The notes beneath the pieces are model-generated. The model was not told the origin of the DNA, made no database searches, and saw nothing but the letters and a program-made list of their open reading frames with translations. Of a DNA stretch of 64,000 nucleotides, positions 8,363-16,281 are shown one piece after another. This DNA is from Streptomyces sp. JH14 (lineage in GTDB: Bacteria > Actinomycetota > Actinomycetes > Streptomycetales > Streptomycetaceae), in assembly GCF_029428675.1 (NCBI RefSeq), contig NZ_JAJNEL010000001.1, positions 5,022,001 through 5,086,000 of the forward strand. Direction: 5' to 3'. Every line of letters starts with the position of its first letter. Positions within the stretch are counted from its first letter, which is position 1. A program made the position numbers and the translations under genes.

Positions 8363-9145
8363 TCACAAACCGAAGCGGCGCTGGAGGTCCCCCAGCTGCC
8401 CCGGAAGACGGGGCGTGGAGCCGGGTTGACCTGCGCCGGGTGCATGCGGACCGCCGCCCGGCACACCCGCCTGGTGCGGAGTCGTCCCCGTCGCCTGTTC
8501 GGGCATCAGGACCTCCGTCGACTGGAGCAGGACCGTACCGGCGCCGACGAACTCGAACTGGTGCTCCTCGCCCGAGGTCCCTCCTATCCCGGTCAGCGAC
8601 CTGAGGCCGCCCATCACCCCGGTCATGTAGCCGTGGTCGTAGTGGTGGCACGGCGAGGGGCAGTCCGCCCAGCCCACCAGCGCCTGCGGGTCGACCCTCA
8701 GCGGCGGCTCCATGAAGACCACCGGACCGTTGGAGGCGGCCACGAACTTCCCCGTACCGATCAGCGTCAGAAATCCCGGCACGATCGACTGCTTGAGTGC
8801 CAGCGTCGGCTGGTACGCCAGGAGGTTGCCGGACCGGATCGTCAGGTTCCCGTCCTCCAGGTCGTACGAGTTGACGTCGAAGGCGCGGTCGGCGAGCAGC
8901 ATCTTTCCGCTGCCCTCGGCCACCACCCAGTCGCTCGCGTGCAGCGGCGAGTGGAAACTCGTACGGATCAGCCGCTCGAAGCGGCCGTGGCCGATGCCGT
9001 TGAAGTCGATCCGCCCGTAATAGGCGATCATCTTGCCCTTCTGCAGGAACCACTGGCTCCCCTTGAGCTCCACGCAGAAGGTGTACGCATTGACGTTGTC
9101 GTCCGACGGCAGCGTCATCGGGTCGAAAATCACGGGCGTGCTCAC
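8363..9145 (-). CDS. AIM24-family protein, third gene of the trio
   Basis: 260 residues. A beta-rich AIM24 (DUF124) domain covers about 10-215: ELKGSQWFLQKGKMIAYYGRIDF, GEEHQFEFVGAGTVLLQSTE. A Pro/Gly-rich disordered tail of about 45 residues follows. AIM24 was named from a yeast mitochondrial protein; the bacterial members have no settled function and resemble oligomerising beta-scaffold proteins. The GTG start overlaps the stop of the preceding AIM24 gene by 4 bases, so translation is coupled. It is the most divergent of the three: it lacks the GLFTTT motif that the other two share. Confidence 0.82.
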   Translation of the reverse strand: MSTPVIFDPMTLPSDDNVNAYTFCVELKGSQWFLQKGKMIAYYGRIDFNGIGHGRFERLIRTSFHSPLHASDWVVAEGSGKMLLADRAFDVNSYDLEDGNLTIRSGNLLAYQPTLALKQSIVPGFLTLIGTGKFVAASNGPVVFMEPPLRVDPQALVGWADCPSPCHHYDHGYMTGVMGGLRSLTGIGGTSGEEHQFEFVGAGTVLLQSTEVLMPEQATGTTPHQAGVPGGGPHAPGAGQPGSTPRLPGQLGDLQRRFGL

Positions 9146-9792
9146 AGCTTCTCCTCCGACGCCTGGACGTACACCGCGCCACTGCCGCTGAGCTCCAGCT
9201 GGAACGCCTCACCGGAGCCGCGCCCCACCATGTCGCGCCAGCCGAGCGCGGTGGAGAGCTTGTTGCGTACGTCGCCGTGGTGCGCGACATACGCCTGCGG
9301 GTCCACATGTACCTCGCGGCCGGGAGTGATCGGCAGCTCGATGACCCCGCCGTGCGCCATCACCGCGACCGCGCCATGGCCCTTCAGCGTCGTGGTGAAC
9401 AGGCCCTGACCGGTCACCTGGCCGCGCACCATGCCCATGACCCCGCCCTGCGCACCCATGAACATCGTGCCCTGCTGCAGCGTTCCGTCGAAGGCCAGCA
9501 GCCGGTCCGCCTCCACATAGAGGGTGTCGCCGGCCAGGTTGATGACCTGGATGTGGTGGCCGCCGTGGCCGAACATCACCGTGCCGTTGCCCTCGACCGT
9601 CATCAGCGGGGTCGCCTCGTTGGCGACCCGCCGGCCGATCATCGACATCAGGCCGCCCTGGCCGCCCTGGATGTTCGGGGTGAACGACACCTCGCCGCGG
9701 TACGCGAGCATCGCGCCGCGCTGGCTGTACATCTTCTGGCCGGGGACGACCGTCGCCTCGACCATCTTCGAGTTGATCTCGCGGAACGGCAT
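9142..9792 (-). CDS. AIM24-family protein, second gene of the trio
   Basis: 216 residues, essentially one AIM24 domain. Motifs shared with the first gene are GAMLAYRGEVSF, GQGLFTTTLKGHG, VDPQAYVAHHGDV, GRGSGEAFQLEL and GAVYVQASE. The frame is open further upstream, but MPFREINSKM is the family-like start, and its ATG shares one base with the stop of the preceding gene (TGATG). It is probably made in fixed ratio with its two neighbours. Biochemical function is unknown; related proteins are often encoded near stress or tellurite-type gene sets, which are not seen here. Confidence 0.84.
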   Translation of the reverse strand: MPFREINSKMVEATVVPGQKMYSQRGAMLAYRGEVSFTPNIQGGQGGLMSMIGRRVANEATPLMTVEGNGTVMFGHGGHHIQVINLAGDTLYVEADRLLAFDGTLQQGTMFMGAQGGVMGMVRGQVTGQGLFTTTLKGHGAVAVMAHGGVIELPITPGREVHVDPQAYVAHHGDVRNKLSTALGWRDMVGRGSGEAFQLELSGSGAVYVQASEEKL

Positions 9793-10424
9793 CAGACATC
9801 GCCCCCGATGGTGTTCCGCTCGCTCGGCTGGACGTAGACGAGCCCCTCGCCCTCGAACCGGATCTGGAACGACTCGCCCGAGCCCTCCCCGATCAGGGTC
9901 CGGAAGTTCACCCCCGACTGGAAGTGCTGCTGGAGGTTGCCCTGGTGGGCTATGTACGCGCCGGGGTCGACGCACAGCGGGTACTGGGGCGTCACCCGCA
10001 GCACCACGGCCGAGCCGTCCGACATGATCGCCGCCTGGCCGGTGCCCTCGACGGTGGTGGTGAACAGGCCGTTGCCGGTCGCTCCGCCGCGCAGCCCGGT
10101 GAAGGCGGTGCCGGTCCGCAGCCCGGCGTCGGTGCAGAGCAGATTGCTCGCCTCCACGTAGAGCTTCTCGCCGCGCAGCGAGACGAGGTTGATCTCACTC
10201 GCGCGGTCGGCGAAGTAGCAGGTGCCCTGACCTGTCACTTCCATCACGGTCATCTGTTCGCCGGTCAGCCGGCGGGTCACCATGCCGCGGATGCCCTCAC
10301 CGCCGCCGGACATCTTCTTGAACGCCATCCGGCCGTCGTACGCGACCATCGAGCCGTTCTTCGCCTTGACGGCATCGCCGGTGAGGTCGACGGCGAGCGT
10401 CTTGCTGCCTTGGAGTCGGAACAT
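9792..10424 (-). CDS. AIM24-family protein, first gene of the trio
   Basis: 210 residues, one AIM24 domain: GSMVAYDGRMAFKKM, GNGLFTTTVEGTG, VDPGAYIAHQGNL, GEGSGESFQIRFEGEGLVYVQPSE. The chosen start MFRLQGSKTL gives the family length; the 59-residue upstream extension is Pro/Gly/Arg-rich and not conserved-looking. It heads a three-gene translationally coupled operon. The three proteins differ enough (second and first clearly similar, third remote) to suggest a hetero-oligomer rather than recent duplicates (inference). Confidence 0.84.
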   Translation of the reverse strand: MFRLQGSKTLAVDLTGDAVKAKNGSMVAYDGRMAFKKMSGGGEGIRGMVTRRLTGEQMTVMEVTGQGTCYFADRASEINLVSLRGEKLYVEASNLLCTDAGLRTGTAFTGLRGGATGNGLFTTTVEGTGQAAIMSDGSAVVLRVTPQYPLCVDPGAYIAHQGNLQQHFQSGVNFRTLIGEGSGESFQIRFEGEGLVYVQPSERNTIGGDV

Positions 10425-10635
10425 TGCCACGCAGAGACGGTAGCGGCCCGGGCCGGGCTCCGGACAGGGTCTGTAGTCCTGTCCGGCCCCTGAGCCGACC
10501 CTGATATGCGCCGATACGTGCCCCGGGGTGGGTACCGGCCCCCGCCCCCGGGGCCGGTGGGGCGCGATGCCACAATGGGGGACGCTTGTGCCTGTATTCA
10601 CAAGCTGTCACGACCCTCCCACCGAAGGTGCCCTC

Positions 10636-10986
10636 GTGGACATCAAGACCGCCACCGCCCTGCACCGGCTGCGCCTCATCTCGGTTCCCGAGGCGCTCTC
10701 CTTCCCGGCGCTGATCATCTTTGGCTCGATCCTCAGCCGTGTCTCGGACATCGACTTCCTGATGATGCCGCTCGGCATGCTGCACGGCGTCTTCTTCGTG
10801 ATCTACGTCCTTCTGCTGCTGGACGTCTGGTCCAAGACCAAGTGGCCGCTGAAGCGGATCGCGTTCTTCTTCCTGCTGGCGGTGCTCCCGTTCGGCGGGC
10901 TGTACGGCGACAAGGTGCTGAAGCGCTACGAGGCCGACGGCGTCATCGCCGCCCGGGCCCGCCGGGAAGGCGTGGTCGGCGCATGA
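10636..10986 (+). CDS. DUF3817 integral membrane protein (copy 1)
   Basis: 116 residues with about three membrane segments: SFPALIIFGSILSRV, LGMLHGVFFVIYVLLLLDV and IAFFFLLAVLPFGGLYGDKV. The family hallmarks are the HG in the second segment and the WSKTKWPLKR basic loop. Function unknown; the family is widespread in actinobacteria. The GTG start is preceded by GAAGGTG. The stop overlaps the next gene by 4 bases (ATGA). A paralogue lies 1 kb downstream. Confidence 0.85.
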   Translation: MDIKTATALHRLRLISVPEALSFPALIIFGSILSRVSDIDFLMMPLGMLHGVFFVIYVLLLLDVWSKTKWPLKRIAFFFLLAVLPFGGLYGDKVLKRYEADGVIAARARREGVVGA

Positions 10987-11276
10987 TCGTCGCCTTCTCC
11001 GTCAGTCCGCTGGGTGTCGGCGAGGACGTCGGTGAGTATGTCGCCGACGCCGTCCGGGTCGTCCGCGAGTCCGGACTGCCCAACCGCACGGACGCCATGT
11101 TCACCTCCGTCGAGGGTGAGTGGGACGAGGTCATGGACGTCGTCAAGCGGGCCGTCGCTGCCGTCGAGGCCCGCGCGGGGCGCGTCTCCCTCGTTCTGAA
11201 GGCCGACATCCGGCCCGGTGTCACCGACGGACTGACCTCCAAGGTCGAGACGATCGAGCGCCACCTCGCCGGCTGA
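10983..11276 (+). CDS. MTH1187-family thiamine-binding protein
   Basis: 97 residues, a single ferredoxin-like domain: MIVAFSVSPLGVGEDVGEYV, FTSVEGEWDEVMDVVKRAV, RVSLVLKADIRPG and VETIERHL. The family (YqgV/MTH1187, formerly DUF77) binds thiamine or related pyrimidines in solved structures, with an unclear cellular role. It is translationally coupled to the DUF3817 gene, which suggests the membrane protein and this soluble protein act together, though no transport genes are adjacent. Confidence 0.85.
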   Translation: MIVAFSVSPLGVGEDVGEYVADAVRVVRESGLPNRTDAMFTSVEGEWDEVMDVVKRAVAAVEARAGRVSLVLKADIRPGVTDGLTSKVETIERHLAG

Positions 11277-11299
11277 CACTCCTCGTACCGCAGCACCGT

Positions 11300-11336
11300 C
11301 CGCGAACCCCCGCGCCGCCAGGCCGGGGGTTCGCGG
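11300..11336. terminator. Terminator after the DUF3817/MTH1187 pair
   Basis: A 13-bp perfect stem (CCGCGAACCCCCG and its complement) around an 11-nt loop starts 24 bp after the stop codon. Confidence 0.7.
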
Positions 11337-11425
11337 CGTTCGGGCGGCAGCGCACTCGGACGATGATCGGACCGAAGTTCGAGACGGGGCTGACCAGCAT
11401 ATGACCAGTGGGTAAGGTCGGTGCC

Positions 11426-11935
11426 GTGCCGAAGCCGCTCAGTCTCCCGTTCGACCCCATCGCCCGCGCCGACGAGCTCTGGCAGCAGCGCTGGGGTCCG
11501 GTCCCCTCGATGGGGGCGATCACCTCGATCATGCGTGCGCAGCAGATCCTGCTCGCCGAGGTCGACGCGGTCGTCAAACCGTACGGACTGACGTTCGCGA
11601 GGTACGAGGCGCTGGTGCTGCTGACCTTCTCGAAGGCGGGCGAGCTGCCGATGTCCAAGATCGGCGAGCGGTTGATGGTCCACCCCACCTCCGTGACGAA
11701 CACGGTGGACCGCCTGGTCAGGTCCGGTCTGGTCGACAAGCGCCCCAACCCGAACGACGGCCGCGGCACGCTCGCCTCCATCACCGACAAGGGCCGCGAG
11801 GTGGTCGAGGCGGCCACCCGGGACCTGATGGACATGGAGTTCGGCCTCGGGGCGTACGACGCCGAGGAGTGTGCGGAGATCTTCGCCATGCTGCGCCCCC
11901 TGCGGATCGCGGCGAGGGACTTCGAGGAGCGCTGA
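11426..11935 (+). CDS. MarR-family transcriptional regulator
   Basis: 169 residues, a winged helix with recognition region MSKIGERLMVHPTSVTNTVDRLVRSGLVDKR and wing DGRGTLASITDKG. The start is the GTG at 11426: a TAAGGT hexamer ends exactly 7 nt before it, the geometry of a leaderless Streptomyces promoter. The in-frame ATG six codons upstream falls on that -10 box and is unlikely. It sits between two DUF3817 genes, one of which follows by 64 bp, so it may regulate them (inference). Confidence 0.9.
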   Translation: MPKPLSLPFDPIARADELWQQRWGPVPSMGAITSIMRAQQILLAEVDAVVKPYGLTFARYEALVLLTFSKAGELPMSKIGERLMVHPTSVTNTVDRLVRSGLVDKRPNPNDGRGTLASITDKGREVVEAATRDLMDMEFGLGAYDAEECAEIFAMLRPLRIAARDFEER

Positions 11936-11999
11936 GATCCCGGGCGCGACACCCGGCCCGCTGCAAGATCGCCCCGGACGCCCGGTTACGCTCGATGCC

Positions 12000-12332
12000 A
12001 TGAAACGCAGTGTGCTGACCCGGTACCGGGTGATGGCCTATGTCACCGCCGTCATGTTGCTGGTGCTCTGCACCTGCATGGTGTTCAAGTACGGATTCGA
12101 CACGGGTGAGGGCCTGACGCTCGTCGTCTCCCAGATCCACGGCGTGCTGTACATCATCTACCTGATCTTCGCCTTCGACCTGGGCTCCAAGGCGAAGTGG
12201 CCGATGGGCAAGCTCCTGTGGGTGCTGATCTCCGGCACGATCCCGACCGCCGCGTTCTTCGTCGAGCGCAAGGTCGTCCAGGACGTCGAGCCGCTGATCG
12301 CGGACGCCTCCGCGGTGACCGTCAAAGCCTGA
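12000..12332 (+). CDS. DUF3817 integral membrane protein (copy 2)
   Basis: 110 residues, paralogue of the protein at 10636-10986. Membrane segments: RVMAYVTAVMLLVLCTCMVFKY, QIHGVLYIIYLIFAFDLG and LLWVLISGTIPTAAFFVE, with the shared HG motif and SKAKWPMGK loop. The ATG lies 7 nt after TACGCT, so it is probably leaderless with its own promoter. Function unknown. Confidence 0.85.
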   Translation: MKRSVLTRYRVMAYVTAVMLLVLCTCMVFKYGFDTGEGLTLVVSQIHGVLYIIYLIFAFDLGSKAKWPMGKLLWVLISGTIPTAAFFVERKVVQDVEPLIADASAVTVKA

Positions 12333-12336
12333 CCCG

Positions 12337-12365
12337 AACCGCCCCGCGCAAAGCGCCGGGCGGTT
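12337..12365. terminator. Terminator after DUF3817 copy 2
   Basis: AACCGCCC pairs with GGGCGGTT around a 13-nt loop containing a second small GCGC stem; TTTG follows the hairpin. It lies 5 bp after the stop codon. Confidence 0.65.
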
Positions 12366-12375
12366 TGTCATCGAC

Positions 12376-12407
12376 ATTTACTAGGACGTCCTAGTAAATT
12401 GGGTTCC
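12376..12407 (+). promoter_or_regulatory. icmA leaderless promoter overlapped by a 24-bp perfect palindrome
   Basis: A perfect palindrome spans 12376-12399 (core TACTAGGACGTCCTAGTA). Its right end merges into a TAAATT -10 box (12395-12400), which is followed by exactly 7 nt and then the ATG, so the transcript should begin at or next to the start codon. A repressor bound here would cover the -10 and spacer. The size and symmetry resemble TetR-family operators; the TetR gene at the far end of icmA is one candidate. Confidence 0.75.
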
Positions 12408-14108
12408 ATGGACGCTGACGCGATCGAGGAAGGCCGCCGACGCTGGCAGGCCCGTTACGACAAGGCCCGCAAGCGTGACGCGGACTTCACCACGCTCTCC
12501 GGGGACCCGGTCGAGCCCGTGTACGGGCCCCGCCCCGGGGATGCGTACGAGGGGTTCGAGCGGATCGGGTGGCCGGGTGAGTACCCCTTCACCCGGGGCC
12601 TCTACCCGACCGGCTACCGCGGCCGCACCTGGACCATCCGCCAGTTCGCCGGCTTCGGCAACGCCGAGCAGACCAACGAGCGGTACAAGATGATCCTCGC
12701 CGCGGGCGGCGGCGGGCTGAGCGTCGCCTTCGACATGCCGACGCTGATGGGCCGCGACTCCGACGACCCGCGCTCGCTCGGCGAGGTCGGGCACTGCGGT
12801 GTCGCCATCGACTCCGCCGCCGACATGGAGGTCCTCTTCAAGGACATCCCGCTCGGCGACGTCACGACGTCCATGACGATCAGCGGCCCCGCCGTCCCGG
12901 TCTTCTGCATGTACCTGGTCGCCGCCGAGCGCCAGGGGGTCGACCCGGGCGTGCTCAACGGCACGCTCCAGACCGACATCTTCAAGGAGTACATCGCGCA
13001 GAAGGAGTGGCTCTTCCAGCCCGAGCCCCATCTGCGCCTCATCGGCGACCTGATGGAGCACTGCGCCGCCGCGATCCCCGCGTACAAGCCGCTGTCCGTC
13101 TCCGGGTACCACATCCGCGAGGCCGGGGCGACGGCCGCGCAGGAGCTCGCGTACACCCTTGCCGACGGCTTCGGTTACGTGGAGCTCGGTCTGTCCCGCG
13201 GGCTCGACGTCGACACCTTCGCCCCCGGTCTCTCCTTCTTCTTCGACGCGCACCTCGACTTCTTCGAGGAGATCGCCAAGTTCCGCGCCGCCCGCCGGAT
13301 CTGGGCACGCTGGATGAAGGAGGTGTACGGGGCCAGGACCGACAAGGCGCAGTGGCTCCGGTTCCACACCCAGACCGCCGGGGTCTCCCTCACCGCCCAG
13401 CAGCCGTACAACAACGTCGTACGGACCGCGGTGGAGGCCCTGTCCGCCGTCCTCGGCGGCACCAACTCGCTGCACACCAACGCCCTCGACGAGACCCTCG
13501 CGCTCCCCTCCGAGCAGGCCGCCGAGATCGCGCTGCGCACCCAGCAGGTGCTGATGGAGGAGACCGGCGTCGCCAATGTGGCGGACCCGCTGGGCGGCTC
13601 CTGGTACGTCGAGCAGCTCACCGACCGGATCGAGGCCGACGCGGAGAAGATCTTCGACCAGATCAAGGAGCGCGGCACCCGGGCGCACCCGGACGGGCAG
13701 CACCCCGTCGGGCCGATGACCTCCGGCATCCTGCGCGGGATCGAGGACGGCTGGTTCACCGGCGAGATCGCCGAGTCGGCCTTCCAGTACCAGCGGGCCC
13801 TGGAGAAGGGCGACAAGCGGGTCGTGGGCGTCAACGTCCACCACGGCTCGGTCACCGGAGACCTGGAGATCCTGCGGGTCAGCCACGAGGTCGAGCGGGA
13901 GCAGGTCCGTGAGCTCGGCGGCCGCAAGGCGGCTCGCGACGACGCCCGCGTCCGCGCCTCGCTGGACGCGATGCTGGCCGCCGCCCGCGACGGCTCGAAC
14001 ATGATCGGGCCGATGCTCGACGCGGTACGGGCCGAGGCGACGCTCGGTGAGATCTGCGGGGTCCTGCGGGACGAGTGGGGCACGTACACGGAGCCGCCGG
14101 GCTTCTGA
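12408..14108 (+). CDS. icmA: Isobutyryl-CoA mutase large subunit
   Basis: 566 residues, the substrate-binding TIM-barrel subunit of a B12-dependent acyl-CoA mutase; it lacks a cobalamin-binding domain, so a small subunit (IcmB) encoded elsewhere is needed. Residues that set substrate choice are Phe80 (in RQFAGFGNAE) and Gln198 (in IAQKEW). Methylmalonyl-CoA mutases carry Tyr and Arg at these places, so the enzyme should interconvert isobutyryl-CoA and n-butyryl-CoA. Length and residue numbering match S. cinnamonensis IcmA from memory. The pathway feeds valine and butyrate carbon into polyketide and primary metabolism. Expression should be controlled through the palindrome over its leaderless promoter. 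MeaB, encoded 8 kb upstream, is a plausible chaperone. Confidence 0.93.
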   Translation: MDADAIEEGRRRWQARYDKARKRDADFTTLSGDPVEPVYGPRPGDAYEGFERIGWPGEYPFTRGLYPTGYRGRTWTIRQFAGFGNAEQTNERYKMILAAGGGGLSVAFDMPTLMGRDSDDPRSLGEVGHCGVAIDSAADMEVLFKDIPLGDVTTSMTISGPAVPVFCMYLVAAERQGVDPGVLNGTLQTDIFKEYIAQKEWLFQPEPHLRLIGDLMEHCAAAIPAYKPLSVSGYHIREAGATAAQELAYTLADGFGYVELGLSRGLDVDTFAPGLSFFFDAHLDFFEEIAKFRAARRIWARWMKEVYGARTDKAQWLRFHTQTAGVSLTAQQPYNNVVRTAVEALSAVLGGTNSLHTNALDETLALPSEQAAEIALRTQQVLMEETGVANVADPLGGSWYVEQLTDRIEADAEKIFDQIKERGTRAHPDGQHPVGPMTSGILRGIEDGWFTGEIAESAFQYQRALEKGDKRVVGVNVHHGSVTGDLEILRVSHEVEREQVRELGGRKAARDDARVRASLDAMLAAARDGSNMIGPMLDAVRAEATLGEICGVLRDEWGTYTEPPGF

Positions 14109-14121
14109 CGGTCCGGGCGCG

Positions 14122-14751
14122 CTACGCGTCGACCGCGGCGCCCAGCCCCGCGAGCAGCAGAACGGTGAAGCGCCGGGCCCAGTCCTCGTCGACTGGCTCG
14201 GCGCTCACCAGTGTCCGGTGCACCACCGCACCGGCGATCACATCGAAGATCAGGTCGGCGGTCCTGTCGGCCGCCGCCTCGTCCGGATCCACGGGCAACT
14301 CGCCGCGCTGCTGGGCCCGTTGCCGCCCCAGCAGTACGAGCCGCTTCTGCCGGTCCACGATCGAGTCGCGGATCCGGGCCCGCAGCGCCTCGTCGCGGGT
14401 CGACTCGGCGACCACGGCCATCAGCGCGGTCCTGGTCTCCGGACGTTCCAGCAGCGCGGCGAACTGGAGCACCACGCCCTGCACATCGGCCGACAGGCTG
14501 CCCAGGTCCGGCAGTTCCAGCTCGTCGAAGAGGACCGCCACGGCGTCCACGACCAGTTCGTTCTTGCCGGCCCAGCGGCGATAGAGGGTCGTCTTGGCGA
14601 CCCCGGCCCGGACTGCCACGTCCCCCATCGTCAGTTTCGACCAGCCGAGGTCGACGAGAGAGGCCCGGCATGCCTCCAGGATCGCCTCATCGGCCGCTGC
14701 GTTGCGTGGTCGTCCCGTTCGAGCGGGTTTGGGGTGGCCATGGCTCAGCAT
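14122..14751 (-). CDS. TetR-family transcriptional regulator
   Basis: 209 residues. The N-terminal helix-turn-helix is MGDVAVRAGVAKTTLYRRWAGKNELVVDAV (about 40-70), and the C-terminal ligand-binding domain is of the TetR_C_11/16 type. The start MLSHGHPKPARTGRPR is preceded by TATGGT ending 6 nt before the ATG, so it is probably leaderless; longer frames upstream are low-complexity. Convergent with icmA (13 bp between stops) and upstream-divergent from the thioredoxin-TPR gene, with a 23-bp inverted repeat about 100 bp upstream. Plausible targets are itself, the thioredoxin gene or icmA. Confidence 0.88.
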   Translation of the reverse strand: MLSHGHPKPARTGRPRNAAADEAILEACRASLVDLGWSKLTMGDVAVRAGVAKTTLYRRWAGKNELVVDAVAVLFDELELPDLGSLSADVQGVVLQFAALLERPETRTALMAVVAESTRDEALRARIRDSIVDRQKRLVLLGRQRAQQRGELPVDPDEAAADRTADLIFDVIAGAVVHRTLVSAEPVDEDWARRFTVLLLAGLGAAVDA

Positions 14752-14846
14752 CCCGTGACCATACCCGCCAGTAGCGAGAACCGGCCGATCCCGTACGCCG
14801 TGAGACAGATCACCGAACACTCTTGTGCGTGAGGGGTGCGGGACAG

Positions 14847-14869
14847 TTACGCTACGACCCGTAGCGTAA
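14847..14869. promoter_or_regulatory. 23-bp inverted repeat between TetR and thioredoxin-TPR genes
   Basis: TTACGCTACG, 3-nt spacer, CGTAGCGTAA: perfect 10-bp arms. It lies 95 bp upstream of the TetR start and 200 bp upstream of the thioredoxin gene in an otherwise featureless 317-bp divergent gap. The form is that of a TetR-type operator (inference). Confidence 0.6.
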
Positions 14870-15068
14870 GGACGGCGGCAGCGTCGTCGCTGCGCCACGA
14901 GCGAACGACAGCCACATGCGCCGGGTGGGGACCCGGCAGGGGAAACGGGCCCTTCGGGGCCCTCGGACCGTGGATGTCCGCGCGTCCCGCACACCGGCGG
15001 CGACCACGGACGGATGCGGTTCCCGGATCGCTTTCCACAACGGTGTGCCGAGGGGGGAGGATGTACGT

Positions 15069-16049
15069 ATGCAGCCTAGGAACATGTCCATGAGCGGCGT
15101 CGTCGACCTCGCCGCGTTGAAGGCGGCCGGTGAGGCCAAGGTGAAGGCGGAGCAGGCCCGTGCCGAGGCCGCCCGGCAGGGCGGCGGCGGTGCCGTGCCT
15201 GCGTCCTCCCTGGTGATCGACGTCGATGAGGCCGGCTTCGAGCGCGATGTCCTCCAGCGCTCCGCCGAGGTGCCCGTCGTCATCGACTTCTGGGCCGAGT
15301 GGTGCGAGCCGTGCAAGCAGCTGGGGCCGCTCCTGGAGCGTCTGGCCCGGGAGTACAACGGCCGTTTCGTGCTGGCCAAGGTCGATGTCGACGCCAACCA
15401 GATGCTGATGCAGCAGTTCGGTATCCAGGGCATCCCGGCGGTCTTCGCCGTCGTCGCCGGGCAGGCCCTCCCGCTCTTCCAGGGCGCGGCTCCCGAGGCC
15501 CAGATCCGGCAGACCCTGGACCAGCTGATCCAGGTCGGCGAGGAGCGCTTCGGGCTCACCGGGATCACGGTCGACGCGGACGCCGCCGGTCCGGAAGGGT
15601 CCGGGCAGGGGCCGGCCGAGGTCCCTGCGGGGCCGTACGACGCACTGCTCGAAGCGGCCGTCCGGGCGCTGGACGCCAATGACTTCGGCGGCGCCGTGCA
15701 GGCGTACAAGAACGTGCTCTCCGACGACCCGGCCAACACCGAGGCCAAGTTGGGTCTCGCCCAGGCCGAACTGCTCTCCCGCGTGCAGGACATGGACCCG
15801 CAGAAGGTCCGCGAGGACGCCGCCGAGAAGCCGGCCGATGTCGCGGCGCAGATCGCAGCCGCCGACCTGGATCTGGTCGGCGGTCATGTCGAGGACGCCT
15901 TCGGGCGGCTCGTCGAGACCGTTCGCCGCAATTTCGGCGAGGACCGGGACATGGCGCGCCTTCGTTTGCTCGAACTGTTCGAGGTGATCGGCCCGGACGA
16001 CCCGCGGGTCGTCGCCGCCCGCACGGCCCTGGCCCGGGTCTTGTTCTGA
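15069..16049 (+). CDS. Thioredoxin-TPR protein (CnoX/YbbN-like)
   Basis: 326 residues. A 40-residue N-terminal Ala/Glu helix, then a thioredoxin domain (about 48-155) with active site WCEPCK (Cys79 and Cys82), then a TPR region (about 190-326) built from ALDANDFGGAVQAYKNVLSDDP and similar helices. E. coli CnoX (YbbN) of this architecture holds unfolding proteins during oxidative stress and hands them to chaperonins; this one keeps both active-site cysteines, so it may also reduce disulfides. GGGGGAGG lies 8 nt before the chosen ATG; a nearer ATG is out of frame. Confidence 0.88.
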   Translation: MQPRNMSMSGVVDLAALKAAGEAKVKAEQARAEAARQGGGGAVPASSLVIDVDEAGFERDVLQRSAEVPVVIDFWAEWCEPCKQLGPLLERLAREYNGRFVLAKVDVDANQMLMQQFGIQGIPAVFAVVAGQALPLFQGAAPEAQIRQTLDQLIQVGEERFGLTGITVDADAAGPEGSGQGPAEVPAGPYDALLEAAVRALDANDFGGAVQAYKNVLSDDPANTEAKLGLAQAELLSRVQDMDPQKVREDAAEKPADVAAQIAAADLDLVGGHVEDAFGRLVETVRRNFGEDRDMARLRLLELFEVIGPDDPRVVAARTALARVLF

Positions 16050-16059
16050 TGTGACAACG

Positions 16060-16095
16060 CGGCCGTGGTGCCCCGGTGGGCGCCACGGCCGTTTT
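16060..16095 (+). terminator. Rho-independent terminator of the thioredoxin-TPR gene
   Basis: CGGCCGTGG pairs with CCACGGCCG, with two more possible pairs below the 14-nt loop, and the stem is followed by TTTT. It starts 10 bp after the stop codon. Confidence 0.8.
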
Positions 16096-16144
16096 CGCGT
16101 CCGGGCGGCAAATGATGCCCGTGCTTTACCAAATCTTGATAAAA

Positions 16145-16174
16145 GCTCGAACTGTTACTCGCAGTAAATCGAGC
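16145..16174. promoter_or_regulatory. Nested dyad with TTACT-N3-AGTAA core
   Basis: Outer arms GCTCGA (16145-16150) and TCGAGC (16169-16174) enclose inner arms TTACT (16155-16159) and AGTAA (16163-16167). The TTACT/AGTAA core recurs at 16282-16299. Confidence 0.55.
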
Positions 16175-16281
16175 GTAGGGATCTGTCCGCTTAAAGACTC
16201 TGATTATCCCTTTTCTCCTTGTGGCTCGAGCCACCCTGTGTGGCCAGATGGTGCCACCGGGTTGTGCATCGGTTATCGGGC

